From NCBI RefSeq assembly GCF_964340395.1, contig NC_135554.1:26654092-26718091 (forward strand): a DNA stretch of 64,000 nt, written 5' to 3'. Made by a program: the position numbers and the translations under genes. This document shows positions 1 to 14,500 of this stretch, piece by piece. The notes under the pieces were generated by a model. That model searched no databases. It had not been told where the DNA came from and worked only from the letters and a program-made list of their open reading frames with translations. Numbering within the stretch: the first letter of the stretch is position 1; every line of letters begins with the position of its first letter. Origin of the DNA: Glandiceps talaboti (Eukaryota > Hemichordata > Enteropneusta > Spengelidae).

Positions 1-67
1 TGTGTGTGTGTGTGTGTGTGTGTGTTTGTGTGTGTGCATGTGTGTATGTGTGTGTATGTGTGTGTGC

Positions 68-133
<66 letters not shown>

Positions 134-138
134 GTGTT
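1..138. repeat. (GT)n microsatellite
   Basis: Nearly pure GT dinucleotide run with a few GC/AT interruptions at the window edge. It lies upstream of the first recognisable PIGG exon, so it is probably intronic. The Cys/Val reading frames across it are artefacts. From 139 to 693 I see no exon, only AT-rich sequence. Confidence 0.95.
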
Positions 139-693
139 TCTGTACCTTTTGTTTGTCTTGTTGAACCAAAAGACTACATTGCAATTATAGGAAATATTAT
201 GACAACTTTCTGTAAATTTGAAAGGAGCAACTGTCCATCTGAGATCTCTAAGACTCTTACATATTCTGAAGCCTATAACCCTTTTAGCTGCACTGGCTGT
301 AACTGGAATGTTTTTTAAACTGTTTTGTTACATACTGTATAATGACTTACTTGTAATGTCCCATGAACAGTATTAAATCACTTGTAGGTAAAACTATTTG
401 TGTAGCTGTACACATACCAGTAATATGGTATAATAAATCCAATCACATCCATTTTTGGGTCCACACCCATCATGCAACCATCGCAATCATGATGTCAGCT
501 TATTACCATATTAATTATGGATCAAATCTGCCTGTAATTAACATGTACAGATGTCTAAGCATTAATTGGTATTTTAACAGTTTTCAGTGAATGTATTGTT
601 AGTTGTTTGAAAAAATAATACTCCAGTGACAGCTACAGTGTAGTGTAATTTTAAATCGTTCTACATGAAATCTCTTAATTTGATCTATTACAG

Positions 694-1050
694 ACCTGAA
701 AACAAACTACTTCTATCAATTCTGGTTATAATCAGTTCTGTGCCTATCTCTGAATTTGATCTATTACAGACCTGAAAACAAACTACAGCTATCAATTCTG
801 GTTATAATCAGTTCTGTGTCTATCTCTTAATTTGATCTATTACAGACCTGAAAACAAACTACTTCTATCAATTCTGGTTATAATCAGTTCTGTGTCTATC
901 TCTTAATTTGATCTATTACAGACCTGAAAACAAACTACAGCTATCAATTCTGGTTATAATCAGTTCTGTGTCTATCTCTTAATTTGATCTATTACAGACC
1001 TGAAAACAAACTACAGCTGTCAATTCTGGTTATAATCAGTTGTGTGACTA
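694..1050 (+). repeat. 76-bp tandem repeat (5 copies) carrying a PIGG splice acceptor
   Basis: Five head-to-tail units begin at 694, 770, 846, 922 and 998 (period 76). Each contains the tract TTTGATCTATTACAG and the first ~50 nt of the PIGG exon; only the last unit continues into the full exon (998-1180). The copies differ by a few bases. 76 is not a multiple of three: translation from the second to fourth acceptors meets TAA within the unit, and from the first it meets TGA just after entering the next unit. Only the last acceptor keeps the frame open. Confidence 0.9.
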
Positions 1051-3807
1051 TCTGTGTTATAAGGCACCGTAGACAGCAATGTCATCCACTACTTGTGTTA
1101 TCAATTATTGGTATTTACTACTACAGAGCAACCACAGGAATTCTTAGTCTTCCATGGACATCATCCACAGAACCTGACAAGTGAGAAGTTGTTAAATTTA
1201 CATTAAGGCATACACAGTCCACTGTCTATGATTAACTTTACATTAAGGCATACACAATCCACTGTCTATGATTAATGCAGCAATTTATACAGTTTTTTTT
1301 CAATCATTCTAGTTACAAATTAAAATTGCTACTCATAATGTTAAAATACATGTATCTATTGTGGAAGTGTATATACCATTTTCTTCAATAACATGCTTTT
1401 TAACATCATTTGAAACTTAATATTGTGTAATATAGGCTTTTGTGTGCTATCCCTTCATTTTTACAGTTGTTTTAGTTACCATGTGAAGTGGTCAATTTTG
1501 CAGGATCTGCCAAAATATTAAGATTCAATGATTCGATGATTCAATGATGTAATTACCATGGCAACTTGAAGGTAGTTTGTATTATATCATGAAATCTGGA
1601 GAAGAAAGTCTGAATAATCTGCTTAAAAAATTCATTGAATTGGACAAGCCTTGCAGGTATCTCAAAATGATCAGATGTACAGATGTACAAATCCAGACAT
1701 TCCTTATCTAGTATTTTGTAATTATCATATTTTCAAAATGAGATTTCTTGTGAAGTTAACTAATAGTAACTCTATTTTGTTTACAGAGGCTTGTATCAAG
1801 CATGGTTAGTGTATGCAACGGTTGGCTTACATATTATGAAAACTGTGCACAGATTATTTAAAGAATTACAAAATCTTGAACTTGAACCGAGAGAAGTGGT
1901 TGTGACTTGTCTAGAGAGCATATACACCAGTTTTATAATACTAGCAGCTTTGTTACTAAGACCTCACAATTCAGCTGTCCTGGCACTCTTGGTTCTACAA
2001 GAACATGCAATGACAACTGTTATGTGGCCAAGGTTCTTTACTCAAAGCTCAGCTTGGATAATTGGTTTGCTACACGTATGGTTTGGACTGGCTGCATTCT
2101 ATGCTCAGGTATATAAATATGAAATAAGTCCATGTGGATTTTGTGGAAATGTTATCACTCGATGTGAGGCTGTTTTTCTCCACAGGGACAATACAATGAT
2201 GGTCAGTCAGTCAGTCAGTCAGTCAGTCAGTCAGTCAGTCAGTCAGTTGGTAAAAAAAAGAAAAAAAGAAAAAGAAAAAGGAAATAGAAAAAGTCAGTGT
2301 TTTGTACATATTGGTGATGTTTTCTATACATAAACATACTTTTAACAATGTAGATGCTGTAGAGATGACAATTTAAGTTAGAAGGAAACTACAACGCATT
2401 TATTGAAGGTCCCATATTTCAGTGATAGAGGATGACTTTGACCCAGATATACACTTTTGTGATCTCCATCTTAGTTACCATCAATGACATAATTATTCAA
2501 ATCTTGTCATAGAAGGCGTAATGTTTTGCTATTTTGTTATCAAAGAAATAAAAATGTCACTAGGGTCGTGAGAAATATACATAGTCAAATAAAAAGGACC
2601 CCCACCCCACCCCCAGGTGTGATAGTCAATAAACTGAGTTCAATGCTGTGAATGTGATCTTTAATCATTTTTCCATTATTTGAATTTCAGGGGAATTCTA
2701 ACAATGCAGCAACTGTGGACATATCAGCTGGTTATGTTGGTTTGGAATCCCATATACCAATCATTGTTGGGTTATTGACCTTTATATCAACCTATATTGG
2801 ACCTATGTTATGGATGATAAGTCTACTCATTTACATAACAAAGAATTTCTATCACAGGTAAGGTACAGATATGGTAATAGTTGTACAAAAAATACATAGA
2901 GGGGAATGCCATTCCAGGAGATATAAACTTTTTCATAAACTATGGGTTCTGGAGACTCCTATGTGACTATTCCCTTCAGTGTAAAACATATCTCATGAAT
3001 ATTCAGTGTTCAACTATGAATATATTATTTCTGCTGACTCCCATGATGCATTAGCCCAGCAGCAAAGATACCTTATAAAGGCACAAGATCAACTCTAAAA
3101 TAGCAAGTAATTATAGGTGATGTAAAATTATCATGAAATGACTCTCCAGTACCCAGAGTTTATGAAAATGCCTTTATTTCTTGGACTGGTGTTCCTGTAT
3201 AAAAGGTTGTTGTTCATATCTTCTATTATAATTGGTTTTCTATACCTCACGGTAAACTGTGTAAGACGGAACTTATTTGAGTTCACGTCTTAGTTTAGTG
3301 TCAGCATAGATGGGCAGACACTCTACTGTCCATACTCTCAGTCAGGAGTCAACAATGTTGAGAAGACATTTGAACCAACCAACCATACAACTTTAATGAC
3401 TAAACTAGGGTGTTAGGTAAAGTAGACCCTCTAACTTAGAAGTTAAACAAATCTTTGTATTGCTATTTGTGCATGGTACGCTCTGCTTAGATATCATCTC
3501 AGTGGTAATAAAATGTACTGTCATTAAATTTGAGAATAATTTAAATATAATACCTTTTTGCTTTGCTTTCAGGTACAACAATGCAATTCAAGAGATTGTC
3601 TACACCTTAGCTCTATTCAGAGCATTACCTCTGGCTATTTACACAGTTGTTGTGTCCTTGCAACGATATCATTTGTTTGTGTGGAGTGTATTTTCTCCAA
3701 AACTCATGTATGAGGGTGTATTGACAATGGTGTATGCTCTTGTAATTTTCATTTTCATTGTTCATTCTTACATCCTCGAAAAATTCAAACTAATCAAACT
3801 AGAATGA
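998..3807 (+). CDS. PIGG: PIGG, GPI ethanolamine phosphate transferase 2 (C-terminal part)
   Basis: Coding exons 998-1180, 1787-2108, 2691-2857 and 3573-3807, all with AG/GT borders and matching phases; stop TGA at 3805-3807. They encode about 301 C-terminal residues; the 5' part, including the luminal phosphatase-like catalytic domain, lies before the window. The protein is very hydrophobic, with several membrane spans. Recognised by PIGG-type stretches NAATVDISAGYVGLESH (start of exon 2691) and RYHLFVWSVFSPKLMYEG near the end. PIGG in animals adds ethanolamine phosphate to the second mannose of the GPI precursor in the ER membrane, working with PIGF. PIGN and PIGO are related, but the C-terminal motif fits PIGG best. 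It converges on HECTD3. The first exon here has a fivefold duplicated acceptor. Confidence 0.9.
1195..1276. repeat. 41-bp tandem duplication
   Basis: Two copies of a unit containing TACATTAAGGCATACACA and CCACTGTCTATGATTAA lie in the PIGG intron, just after the donor at 1181. No coding meaning seen. Confidence 0.8.
2202..2247. repeat. (CAGT)n microsatellite
   Basis: About eleven CAGT units inside the PIGG intron 2109-2690, followed by an A-rich run. An open frame runs through it from the preceding exon (Val-Ser-Gln repeats), but the exon has a good donor at 2109. Confidence 0.9.
2900..3200 (+). mobile_element. MITE-like element, family M1, copy 1
   Basis: Terminal inverted repeats of about 55 bp: 2900-2954 (with TTTTCATAAACTATGGGTTC) matches the reverse complement of 3146-3200 (CCCAGAGTTTATGAAAATGC). 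The core includes ATTATTTCTGCTGACTCCCA. No coding capacity. Copy 3 at 60368-60606 shares the core; copy 2 at 18161-18538 shares the ends. It lies in the last PIGG intron. Confidence 0.75.
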
Positions 3808-6800
3808 GATAAATGTTTGCGGACAAGAATGATTAGAAACAGATATTACTTTAGTCAAAATCGACTTCTGAACTATACTTAGAAAGTGTTTGGTAAAAGT
3901 AGTGAGAAAGATCATTGTTTTTTTAAAACTGATATTAACACAAAAATGCACAAGTATGAAAGAAGTCTTGGTGAATAAAATCTAGAATAACACAGATATA
4001 TTGATTCATGTTTCTGCATTCTTGTATAGATACCAGATTTACTTGACCCTTGATTATTAAAGAAATACACAAGAAAGATAAGCAGCATGAGACAAGATTA
4101 GTTTTGACTAGTTTTATTGCCATTAGAACCACTTCCATGATCCCATGTTAATTACATACATATGTACATAACTTGTACTGTAAGTACACTTTGCCAAAAT
4201 TTGAACCAAAAAAATCAAACCTGCAATGTTTGCGTTTGCTTCAAAATAGTATAAAATAACTTACAAACATTTAGCTATAAGCATTTCAACACACTACGCA
4301 TATTAAAAGGTCTACTTTCCAAATGATTTTTCTTCCAGCAATTTTCCAAATTTCTTTGTAAATCAGTTCGTGAATAAGATATGGCAAGACAATGTACAAG
4401 TCACGTTGTTTAGACAAAATTTTCAAGTGAACAGTAACAGTATTCTAAATCATCCATTACAAAATCACAACCAATTACAAAAAATATGCAGATGTACATT
4501 ACTAAATATGCATAGTAATGAGATAATTAACATTACAATGCAATTGATATGCATATAAATATACATTAACATAATGTATACATTCCTATGAATAGTAATT
4601 AGATAATTAGCATAATTATCATTTATATGCATATCAATGAGGGAAATTACCATATCACTAGCATTACTAAGCACATTCATGATGGCAATAACAAATGTTG
4701 AGAAAAGCTTTTTTATTATATAAAGAATAACAGATAAAATTAAAAAGTTACAAAGCACCTGGACCTCTGAACTGCACTAATCTCTTAACAGTCTGATTAT
4801 GTTGTTTTTGTTGAAGTGGCCTGCTGATTGTACTCAGCAGTGCATATACTGGGAAGCCTACAAATTAGGCATGATGTGTGATTATATACAGTGATATAAA
4901 GGCATTAAATTCTGTATGTCTATACGTTTTGTCTTTCTTATCTGATAAATCTCATTCTTAATTCACTCTTTTCATTACATAAAAGTAGTATAACCAAACA
5001 TAATGACAGACTATGTACTGTCGCCATCCACGGGGTCACAATGTAAATCAGTGTAAAAATAAGGTATGACAACCATATCAACATATCGCCCTGTACTCTT
5101 AACATCCCTAACCCTATACTGTATAATACTCCTCCATTTTACACAAGTTTGGGCTAAATACCATATGTGTATATTGGGCACAGTGATTCAGTCAAGGAGT
5201 CATTCCAAGATTATTCTATTTACTACAAGCTTGAACTCAAAGAAATTAGGAGTAGTTCAAGCCAGCCTTACAAGCTACATAAACATAGCTGTATGGAACT
5301 TTCATTTTCGAGTTACATGGAACTTTCATTTTCGCATTTCTTTTCAACATGCATTTTCAATAATGGAGGACTGCTGAACATTTGTACAAAATAAAAACAC
5401 TGCTTTTAAGTTGTTACAAAATGACAATCTACAGCAGACGGTGTTAAGTTATGTATCACAACACAGACATGATATTTTTCTGAGATCAATCTTTCTTGTA
5501 TGGCACCTCATCTATGTCCTATACTACTTTCGGCATAGTTGCAACCATTTATTGTTCTATATTGTTAGAGGGCATAGGGAGTTCCTTCCTGCTTACAAGC
5601 ACCCTTCTAGTGAGCATTCCTTTCAAACCTTCCAAAGTCTGATCAGTAGTATTCCAAATCATTGTGTGTTCTTTATGACTACACGGCTGTAAAAGATTCC
5701 AGCACCCTTTTATTGGTGCTTCCTAAATACATACACTACAGAGCTGGTAGCACATACTTACTACAAAGCTTAGTACATGAAATTTACTAAGTATTTGTTG
5801 TAAAGAGGGTTTAAATACAAGGAAATCCTTCAACATGTAATAGGAATAACTTGTACTGTAATTCCATCTTAATTAAGGCTGCATGGTATGGTACATTAAC
5901 ATGAAATCTTACTGTACTGACTCTGAGGTATTAAAACACTCACACATTCAGTTAAAGATACTTGTGCATATTTTGTTGTTACTGTACATGTACATACTAA
6001 CTTAGATACGAAACACAAAGTTTGAAAAGTTTCAGTTGAGATCGCAAGCCATATTTACAGCATAATCTAGGTATGTTAACACACCTATGGTGAATCTGGC
6101 ATAATGTACACCATCTGCAAGAAGTGTGGTAAGTACAGTATCACATGTACTGCCAGCTAACAATAGAGAGGTTTAGATGCACATATTTACTTGTGTTCTA
6201 TATGCATAGCGTCATAGCCATGTGATTCAAAGCAACCCATGCGTTCTGTATCAGACGATGCTACGTCAAAATGGTGGTCTACACGTAAATGTAAAAAAAC
6301 AGGTATTTACATATACGTGTAGACCGCCATTTTGATAAAATATCGTTTTTGAAGTTTTTGTCATTTTTATTCTATTAAATGTTGTATTTTTTATATCCAA
6401 GTTTGGAAGCATAACTGTAAACTGCTCGGTTTTTTGTTTGGGTTTGGCCTTCTGGACAGAAGATGACAACGCGTGTGTGCACATTCCACAATGTTTTTCA
6501 TGTGAACGCGTCACTAAACACAATTGTGTACGCCTGCACGATAATGCTCCTGTACGCGTACATGTTCTTACGTATATCTGAACTTCTCTATTCTTTCTTA
6601 GAGCTTCACATGTACAGCCTGATACACAAAAGGTGTATTCTTGCATAAACAGGAAAGATATTATGTCTGTAACTCCTCTCCAATCGTCAAATATCCTTAC
6701 AAATGTGTTCTTGATTTTATTCAGTAGGTGGGATTTATGATTATGTATGTTCACATATTTCTCTGAAAATGCAATAATATATTTCTATAAAAGTAAGCCT

Positions 6801-8563
6801 CATAGGAAGGGTAGTAGCAGAAAAGAAATTTACTGAAAATATGGAAGTTCAGATGCAAAAATAAATTTCCTGAAATTTGTTGAAACTCTTGAAGTGAATA
6901 CTGGCAAACATTTTACCACATAGATGTTTCTTTAAACGATATCTCAAATGTGTTGGTCAGTGTTTTAAGGATTTTGATAATGTGCAAAGAAAAGATGTGG
7001 AGGGATTTGTGACATGATGAGATATGTCAGTAGGTCTGTAAAAAGTAGCTGTATATCTTTAGTAATTTTTATTACTATTCATATGACCCTGCCACAGTTT
7101 AAAACTTTCAGTTCCTTTCAATATCTTTATTTCTGTCTGGAAGTAAATCTACTTTCCAGCATACTGTATGCATGTGTTAAGATAAAATATGGTTTTCTTT
7201 CATGTGTTTTGTATTGATCTGGATTTAGGATAGGACATGTTATTTCACAAAAAACTTAACTACCATGATACCTTATTATGAGAACCCATTTTCTTGAGCT
7301 TTGCGGAAAATGTCTAATTTGTATGCAATAAGCTTGCATAGAACATCTGTTACAATGTGAGGAAACAATGTAATATCATAACATGTACCTATATTATGTA
7401 GAAAATGTATTCCAACAACCCTAGTTTTTACAGCCAGTGAGATTATAATGATGCATTTCATGGAAATGGACAGTAGGTGACAGAGACATCGTCATACAAT
7501 GTGACTAACACATATCATTCCAGAATTCCTCATAACTTCTTGAGCACACAGTGAGTAGATTTAAACACAGATTGCCTGATACAACATTATACATGGCACA
7601 TCAAAAGTGTTTTACGCTGAGCCAAGACAACACAAGACAAATCTTGAAATGAACCCATGCCTGTGAAGTGGGTATGTGTAAATCACACTCCATGACATAA
7701 TAGCTTGCATTTCTGGTTCAACGTTCAGATTTATAATAGAAGTTTTTGAACAGTTCGGAGTTCAACATACAATGAACCATACAAGACTTTGCTAAGATAC
7801 AGACCACATAACATGCAAACAATCTAAGCTACTTAGAAAAATGTCATGGCGAGGGATTTGTGGTATGCTTTCTTAGACCAATGTCATCATAATGTTGTAT
7901 CCTTTGATGTGGTGTGTATTGCAATAAAATGTGTGGTTTGGTAAGTTTTACACTGTGAAATGCTAGGTTTTTGTCACAGAAAGCTGATGTGCCTAACTCC
8001 AAAATATAATTTTAAAGATGACACACCTGTGTCTCCAAACTGCTTAGTCTTTATGACAAGGAGTGTGATGATATACACAGTTCAATGATCCTACATGTGT
8101 TCAATACTGAAATTCCATGATACTGTGACAAAGATTACGCCATGTACGTGGCACTGATGGGATATAAACATATAAACACTACAATGTAGCTACATAACAA
8201 AAATAGTCTTCAATACATACAATTAACAAAGCTGTGCTTGCTATGCATACTAACATATAACATCCCACTATTATGAACAAGGCTTTCTTATCAGAAGCAA
8301 TTATACTGATGAAATTGCAAGAGAAAACCAACATTCCGGATCAATAATTTAAAAAAGACTCCAACTGAACTGATATCATTTGATTTCATATTTCTCCTAA
8401 TATTTTAAACTAAGATCATTTGATGACCAGCATGTCAGTCAATACTGAAAAATCAAAATATAATGTAACATATTTCACATATTTAAATTTCCTAAAATGT
8501 ATGAAATCACAATCAGTAATTGTAAATGTCACCACATCGTAACCCAAAATGTGTTGTATTCAT
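3808..8563. other. Convergent intergenic region PIGG/HECTD3
   Basis: No gene recognised. It should hold both 3' UTRs: AATAAA at 3974-3979 is a plausible PIGG polyadenylation signal. A small hairpin lies at 6266-6335, and a 24-bp duplication (TGGAACTTTCATTTTCG) near 5294-5335. The longest frame is 162 codons on the minus strand (6266-6754) and looks like no family I know. Confidence 0.7.
6266..6335. repeat. Short foldback hairpin
   Basis: TCAAAATGGTGGTCTACACG on the left pairs with CGTGTAGACCGCCATTTTGA on the right, one mismatch in 20, with a ~30 bp A/T-rich loop. Likely a tiny foldback element or a remnant. Confidence 0.8.
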
Positions 8564-11500
8564 TCATTCATCCCATGGACTCATGTCTGTATCTATGGCA
8601 ATGCAGTTGTAGGCTGCATATCGTAATTTCTCTTCGGCAACTCTGGCACTGAAAGAAAACACATGACTTAAATTTACACAGCACATACGTCACAATTTGT
8701 ATTTCAGAGATTTGCTGTTGTATGCATGAACAAAGTCAAATCTTTCAGTGTATGCCTGTTGACATTCAGTTTCAAGTCATTGCAGCTTTTCTAAGACAAC
8801 TAATTGAAAAAATCTATTGAAAAATTGGAGTAGAATCCTGCATTTCTTACCAATTGCTTTGAGATTATAATTGTAAACATCACACAAGGGCTTCCCTAAG
8901 ATGTTGATACCTCTCTGGCTGGCCTTTGATAATCTGAACATGGCCAAGTGGGTAAGGGTTAGAGAACTTTTGAGACTTTTTCTATCTGATGTGTGCAATA
9001 TTTATGAACTTTTGATGTGCATGTGCAATATTTATGAACCTTTGATGTGCATGTGCAATACTTAGAAGTAATATGAACCTAGTTTCCTTTGTTCTTGGGC
9101 TAAAATAAACACAACAAGCTAACGAAAGGAGGACCATTTCATGGACACTTTAAGTTACTGCTTACCTGGAATAGTTAGGTAGGAAGAGTGTACTGGAGCA
9201 TGTTGATGATTCTGGCAGGGCATCTGCAGATTCAGATCTACTAAGAAATTCAAAATACAAGTTAGACCAGTGACGTTTACATTTGATTTTAAGTTGTTTA
9301 ATGTCTTACCAGTACATAATGTTATATCTGGTCTTAATCTTCTCTCTACTTTTCACCAATTTACCGAGTTTCTTTTTGTAATTTTCCACTGACTTCTATA
9401 GTATATTTTTGCCCATTTAAGTCTTGCCACATATTCCAAATCTTAGCTACAGATACCTCTGGATCTGTGTCTTCAAATGACTGACTGAAGTGACTTTATA
9501 CATATACCATTTTCTGTCATATTGTATTTTCTGTAATTTCAGCGTTTCCTCATCTAACTCATTTAAATCCAGGATCCCTGCTATGTCATCATCTTAACAC
9601 TGTATAATAATAGATTCTATGCTTACCTCTTATCAGGACAGACATAAAGTGGAGCAGGTAGTCGTCTTCGGCCTGTAACAAACCTAAGGAAACGACTCCT
9701 ATCCTCTGTAACGAATACAAAATTTCGTATTTACACTGTATTCTTAAAGCTATGATAGTCGCAACTAGAGCTTCTCTGGGCCCAGTTTTCTTACATATAC
9801 TAAAGTTATAATAACTAACTTACATTTGATAATGTACTCTCTGAAGTATATCAAATCCCTAGGAGTAAAAACTTGATTTATGCGTCTCTCTCAAGACACA
9901 TACTGTCAACTCATTGTAATATACTTCTCATTACTCAAGACATTAGCAGCAATTAAGAAATCATTTTGCAATAATTACTGATGTTGTGTTGTGTTGTTCA
10001 TTGATTTTATTCAAATTAGAGGGTAGCCCCTATGATATTAGGATGTATTTTATACCCCAGCTCTCATCAGTGTCATATAATTCTGAATATGGACAAGGGA
10101 AGAGACAGAGTGATCAAGAAACTGACTTTAGCCCCAACCTTTAGACTGTCATAAACTGTCATTGGTGATGCTCCCATAAAGTGTGATCCTCACACATATA
10201 GATCATAACAGTGCCACCAATGAATGTATCTTACAATTTGCCAAACCCTTTGTTTTTCTCTTTGCAATGGGGCAAAAGTAGCATGGTATTTGGAGTTCCA
10301 ATCTTCAGACTTTTTTGTGGGGACACTACAATATCTTAGGGAAATAAAGACCACATCATAAGATTCTAAGAAAAATTGACAACAAGACAAATTTCGAGAT
10401 AAATAGACAGAAATTTGAAAGACACTTATAGTCTAATATTCTTACCATTAGTGAAATTATTCATAGCCTCCCACAGGTACTTAACTCTTGTGTCAGTCTG
10501 TTCTAGATCTTCATAATATGCTGTTAGAAAATTAATATCAAGACAATATAACATGATCAGTTATCAGATACCCAGTACTGCTTTCAATGCAATAGCACGT
10601 GCAATAAATCCTGCAATAATTTTCTGTATCATGGCCTGGCACATTCTTAGCCCAAATATGGCAAGTGACATGCTTGTTGACATCCATTCACTCTGTGTTG
10701 TGTTATGCATTAAAGATTGTGCACTAGCCATACTCCATTTTCCGTGGTGTTATTTCACAAGCAAGATATATGTTGTTGATGTTAATCACTCACATTTTTG
10801 GCAACAAAGGCAAACTACTTAGTCTCTGGCAAATCATATAATTATAACTAATATCCTGTTAATAATGACATATAACCTAGGTATCTATTTTGACAAATGA
10901 CTTGTAGACTTTTTGACATGGAAAATCACAATCCTCTAATATCAGAGCTAACATGATTGATAAATTCCTCAAATAAGTTGTGATCAAAGACTCTGGGCTA
11001 ATTCCTCTTAATCTTCCCCTCTAATCTTGTTATCAGTCAGTTGTTTGTTAGTTAAAGGCCAGGGTTTCAATCCCAGGTTCTTGCATTAATGTTATCTTAT
11101 CAGTGGAGCCATGAAGATACCCAGGATTATTCTTTTGTTCAGGGCCAACTATTTCTAGAGCTTTGTCAGACAATTGTATATCACATCTACTGTTTTAATC
11201 CTTTTTCAAAGTGCCCTGTATAATGCCTTTGCTGGTCATACTCTATTCTGACACCAATAACAACAACTTACTAGTTTTCTTGAGAGCTTCTACTGTGATT
11301 TCAGGATCACCACATATCCTCTTTTCAAGTTCCTGCCAAGTCAGTAAATCTAACACTGCTTGAGGTATCACCTTGAGCAGCCCCCTCCTGATAGCATCAA
11401 TCTAGTCACGTGAAAACAGAAGATAAATACATTTCAAATTAAAGTAAATCTAACACTGCTTGAGGTATCACCTTGAGCAGCCCCCTCCTGATAGCATCAA

Positions 11501-14500
11501 TCTAGTCACGTGAAAACAGAAGATAAATACATTTCAAATTAAAGTAAATCTAACACTGCTTGAGGTATCACCTTGAGCAGCCCCCTCCTGATAGCATCAA
11601 TCTAGTCACGTGAAAACAGAAGATAAATACATTTCAAATTAAAGTAAATCTAACACTGCTTGAGGTATCACCTTGAGCAGCCCCTCCTGATAGCATCAAT
11701 CTAGTCACGTGAAAACATAAGATAAATACATTTCAAATTAAAGTAAATCTAACACTGCTTGAGGTATCACCTTGAGCAGCCCCCTCCTGATAGCATCAAT
11801 CTAGTCACGTGAAAACATAAGATAAATACATTTCAAATTAAAGACTTTCATTTGATAGAATTAATCTTTCTACTTTGTATCCAATGATTCAATCCCACGC
11901 TCTCATATTAGAGTTATCTCATCAGTGGAAACATAAGGATTACATGGAGTTATCTCCAAGAATGAACGCACCCCCCCCCCCCCCCCCCCATGCCCTGTGC
12001 ACTATTTGAAAGCTAGAGACCCAGTTGCTGTAAATTTTTTGCTGGTTTTTGCTCTTTGAACATGACACCAACCCTCCTATAGAAAGATTTCAATCTTTCT
12101 TAGTCACTGGTAATATATACATAGAGAGAGGGAGGGAGAGAGATTTGACATCTGACTGTGAACTACCCTGAATCAGGTCTGGATCTGATTATTTGTCTGA
12201 CAACAAATTGTAAATCTGTGGGATGATAATAGTATTTTGTGCAGTTGTTGTTCATACATACCTCAGTGCTACAGAACATACATAAATCTGACAAAAGTTA
12301 AGCAATATAATCAAATGATGGCCAGTGGGACAAAAACAAAAGACATAATAGCCAATTATTTGGGATGACTAATCCTACCACATCCTCCCCCCACCCCCAT
12401 CCTCCCCATTTCTGTGATATTATGAAATCAACTTTACCTGCTGTTTACACTCTCTCATTCTTGTTTCTTGTATTCTTTTACAATAGTCTTGTCTGTCATC
12501 ATATTGCACATGGACACTTTCACCGTTAGGAATTAGTGGAATGATGCGATGATTGCTCAAAACCACTGTGTATGTTAATTCTTCAGCAAAGTTAGCTTCA
12601 AATGTTTCTTTGTCCATGCTTTCTATAGTTTCTATTAACTTCACCTGCAATAAAACAAAACTGATCAGCTGTCCTGCAAACTGAGCTCATAAGACCACAG
12701 CCTACAGTAGTTTCTTTGTGACCACAGAAACAACATATAAAAGACAGCCATTATAGTTAAACTAGTAAGTAACTTTTATTACTTAACTATACCTTCTGTG
12801 GTAGAGAAAGGTAAATTATCAACAACAAATGTATATTATATAGTATAGTGCCTGTTAGTCTTAAAAATGACCTTGGATCTGCACTCAGACGATTACTGAA
12901 CAATAATCGAGGATGACAGTATAACTGGCGTGCAAGCCCTCAATAATGCCTTTGGCATTATGTTGCCTGTGGTCATTTTTATTGTTAGCAGAACTGCTCG
13001 AGGGGCTAGCAGCTAGACTAACTGCCTGTACACTTGTATTCTGGGCAACTTGTGACATTTGTAATGAGACAAAAGAAATTCCATTATTTGAACTCAACTG
13101 TTCTTACCTCTGCAGCATCAACAGTAATGAAATCCCTTGACCATGACACTCTCTCACCAGCTAAATGTTTCCATACATATGGTGGCAAGGCAAGAACCTG
13201 TCATAAACATACACACATTTAAAACATGTAATATACATAAAAGTTATCTGTGACTGGGACAATGCAGTGAAATTATCCTGCTTGGTGAATTCCTCATGAA
13301 AAGGTGAGACAGATTTTTATCTTAGCTGCATTCTGCTATCCTTAGGGACTGAGTAAGGTCATTTTCACCAACCCTCATTTGACCTCTGTTAAACAGAGTT
13401 TTAAAAATTCAAAACCTGCCTTAGAAGTGGCCTGCTGTACACAGGGTGAGGCATTGTGGCAAATAAACCAAGGTAGGAGTTACATGCCTCTTGCAATAAT
13501 GCTCACACACAATGGTGAGGCTAGCTGTGAGAAACAAAGCGGACAAGTTTACACACAAACTACAATGTACCCTGTTTCATGGTTTCCTCATTAAGTCTGA
13601 ATTAAGATACCAGAAAGGTTTTCTAATCAAGGCAAGTGAACCTCCTCCCTAAAACCTCGACATCCTTTCATTTATATGTAAATCTGACAATTTACTATAT
13701 AAGAACTTACCAAATGTTCTTTACTTCTCAAGCAGCCACCCATCAATTGCCCAATCCATTCATATTTGGCAAATTCTTTACATGAAGGATTTGGTATATA
13801 GTTGTCTCGATTGGTATTGGAGTTATCTTGAGACTGTCATAGCAAAGAGATTAATATGTAATGTTTGTAACTACATGTATCAAATGGATCTCAGGTTGTA
13901 ACATAGACTAAGCACTGCTGTATGACAAACTTGGAAGAACAAGTCTTCATAGACACTAAGTAAGAGAGAAGGTCAAAGGTCAATGTCTCCAAAGAAAGTG
14001 TAAACCTGATAATATGGGGTAGACACGTGAATGAAGTCTTTATGTTTAAAGTTTTTTAGTTATGTTGCAAATCATGATTGTTCACTACAAATATGGCTAC
14101 AATTCAGTAAAAAGTGAAATCAGCACTAAAAGCAACGTATGTGTATATTTATCTTGTTCTGTATTATCTTTAGATATGACATAATGTCAATTGACACAAC
14201 ATATCTGACAGAGCTGAGAGTCTGGACTGAATAAAAATCATATGAAATACCTGATTTGGAGACCTGATAAAGAATGGTAATGGCATAGGAACATCCCCTT
14301 CAGTTGGACACATTTCATCAGACATGTCAGAAAGACTATCACGAAAACCACCACCTAGAGAGAAAATACAAACCATAGAGATATGATAGCATATATACAA
14401 TTATAGTAAATGTCTATTGTACATGTAATTCACTGTAGCCAATTCCCTATATTTGGCCAGAGTATGGTACCTTCTCGGAAAGTTGTCTTTGAAATTGGTC

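Noticed and set aside
6266-6754. 162-codon minus-strand frame between PIGG and HECTD3
   Set aside because: No recognisable domain, ends inside a foldback hairpin, no sign of splice partners. A transcript could change this.
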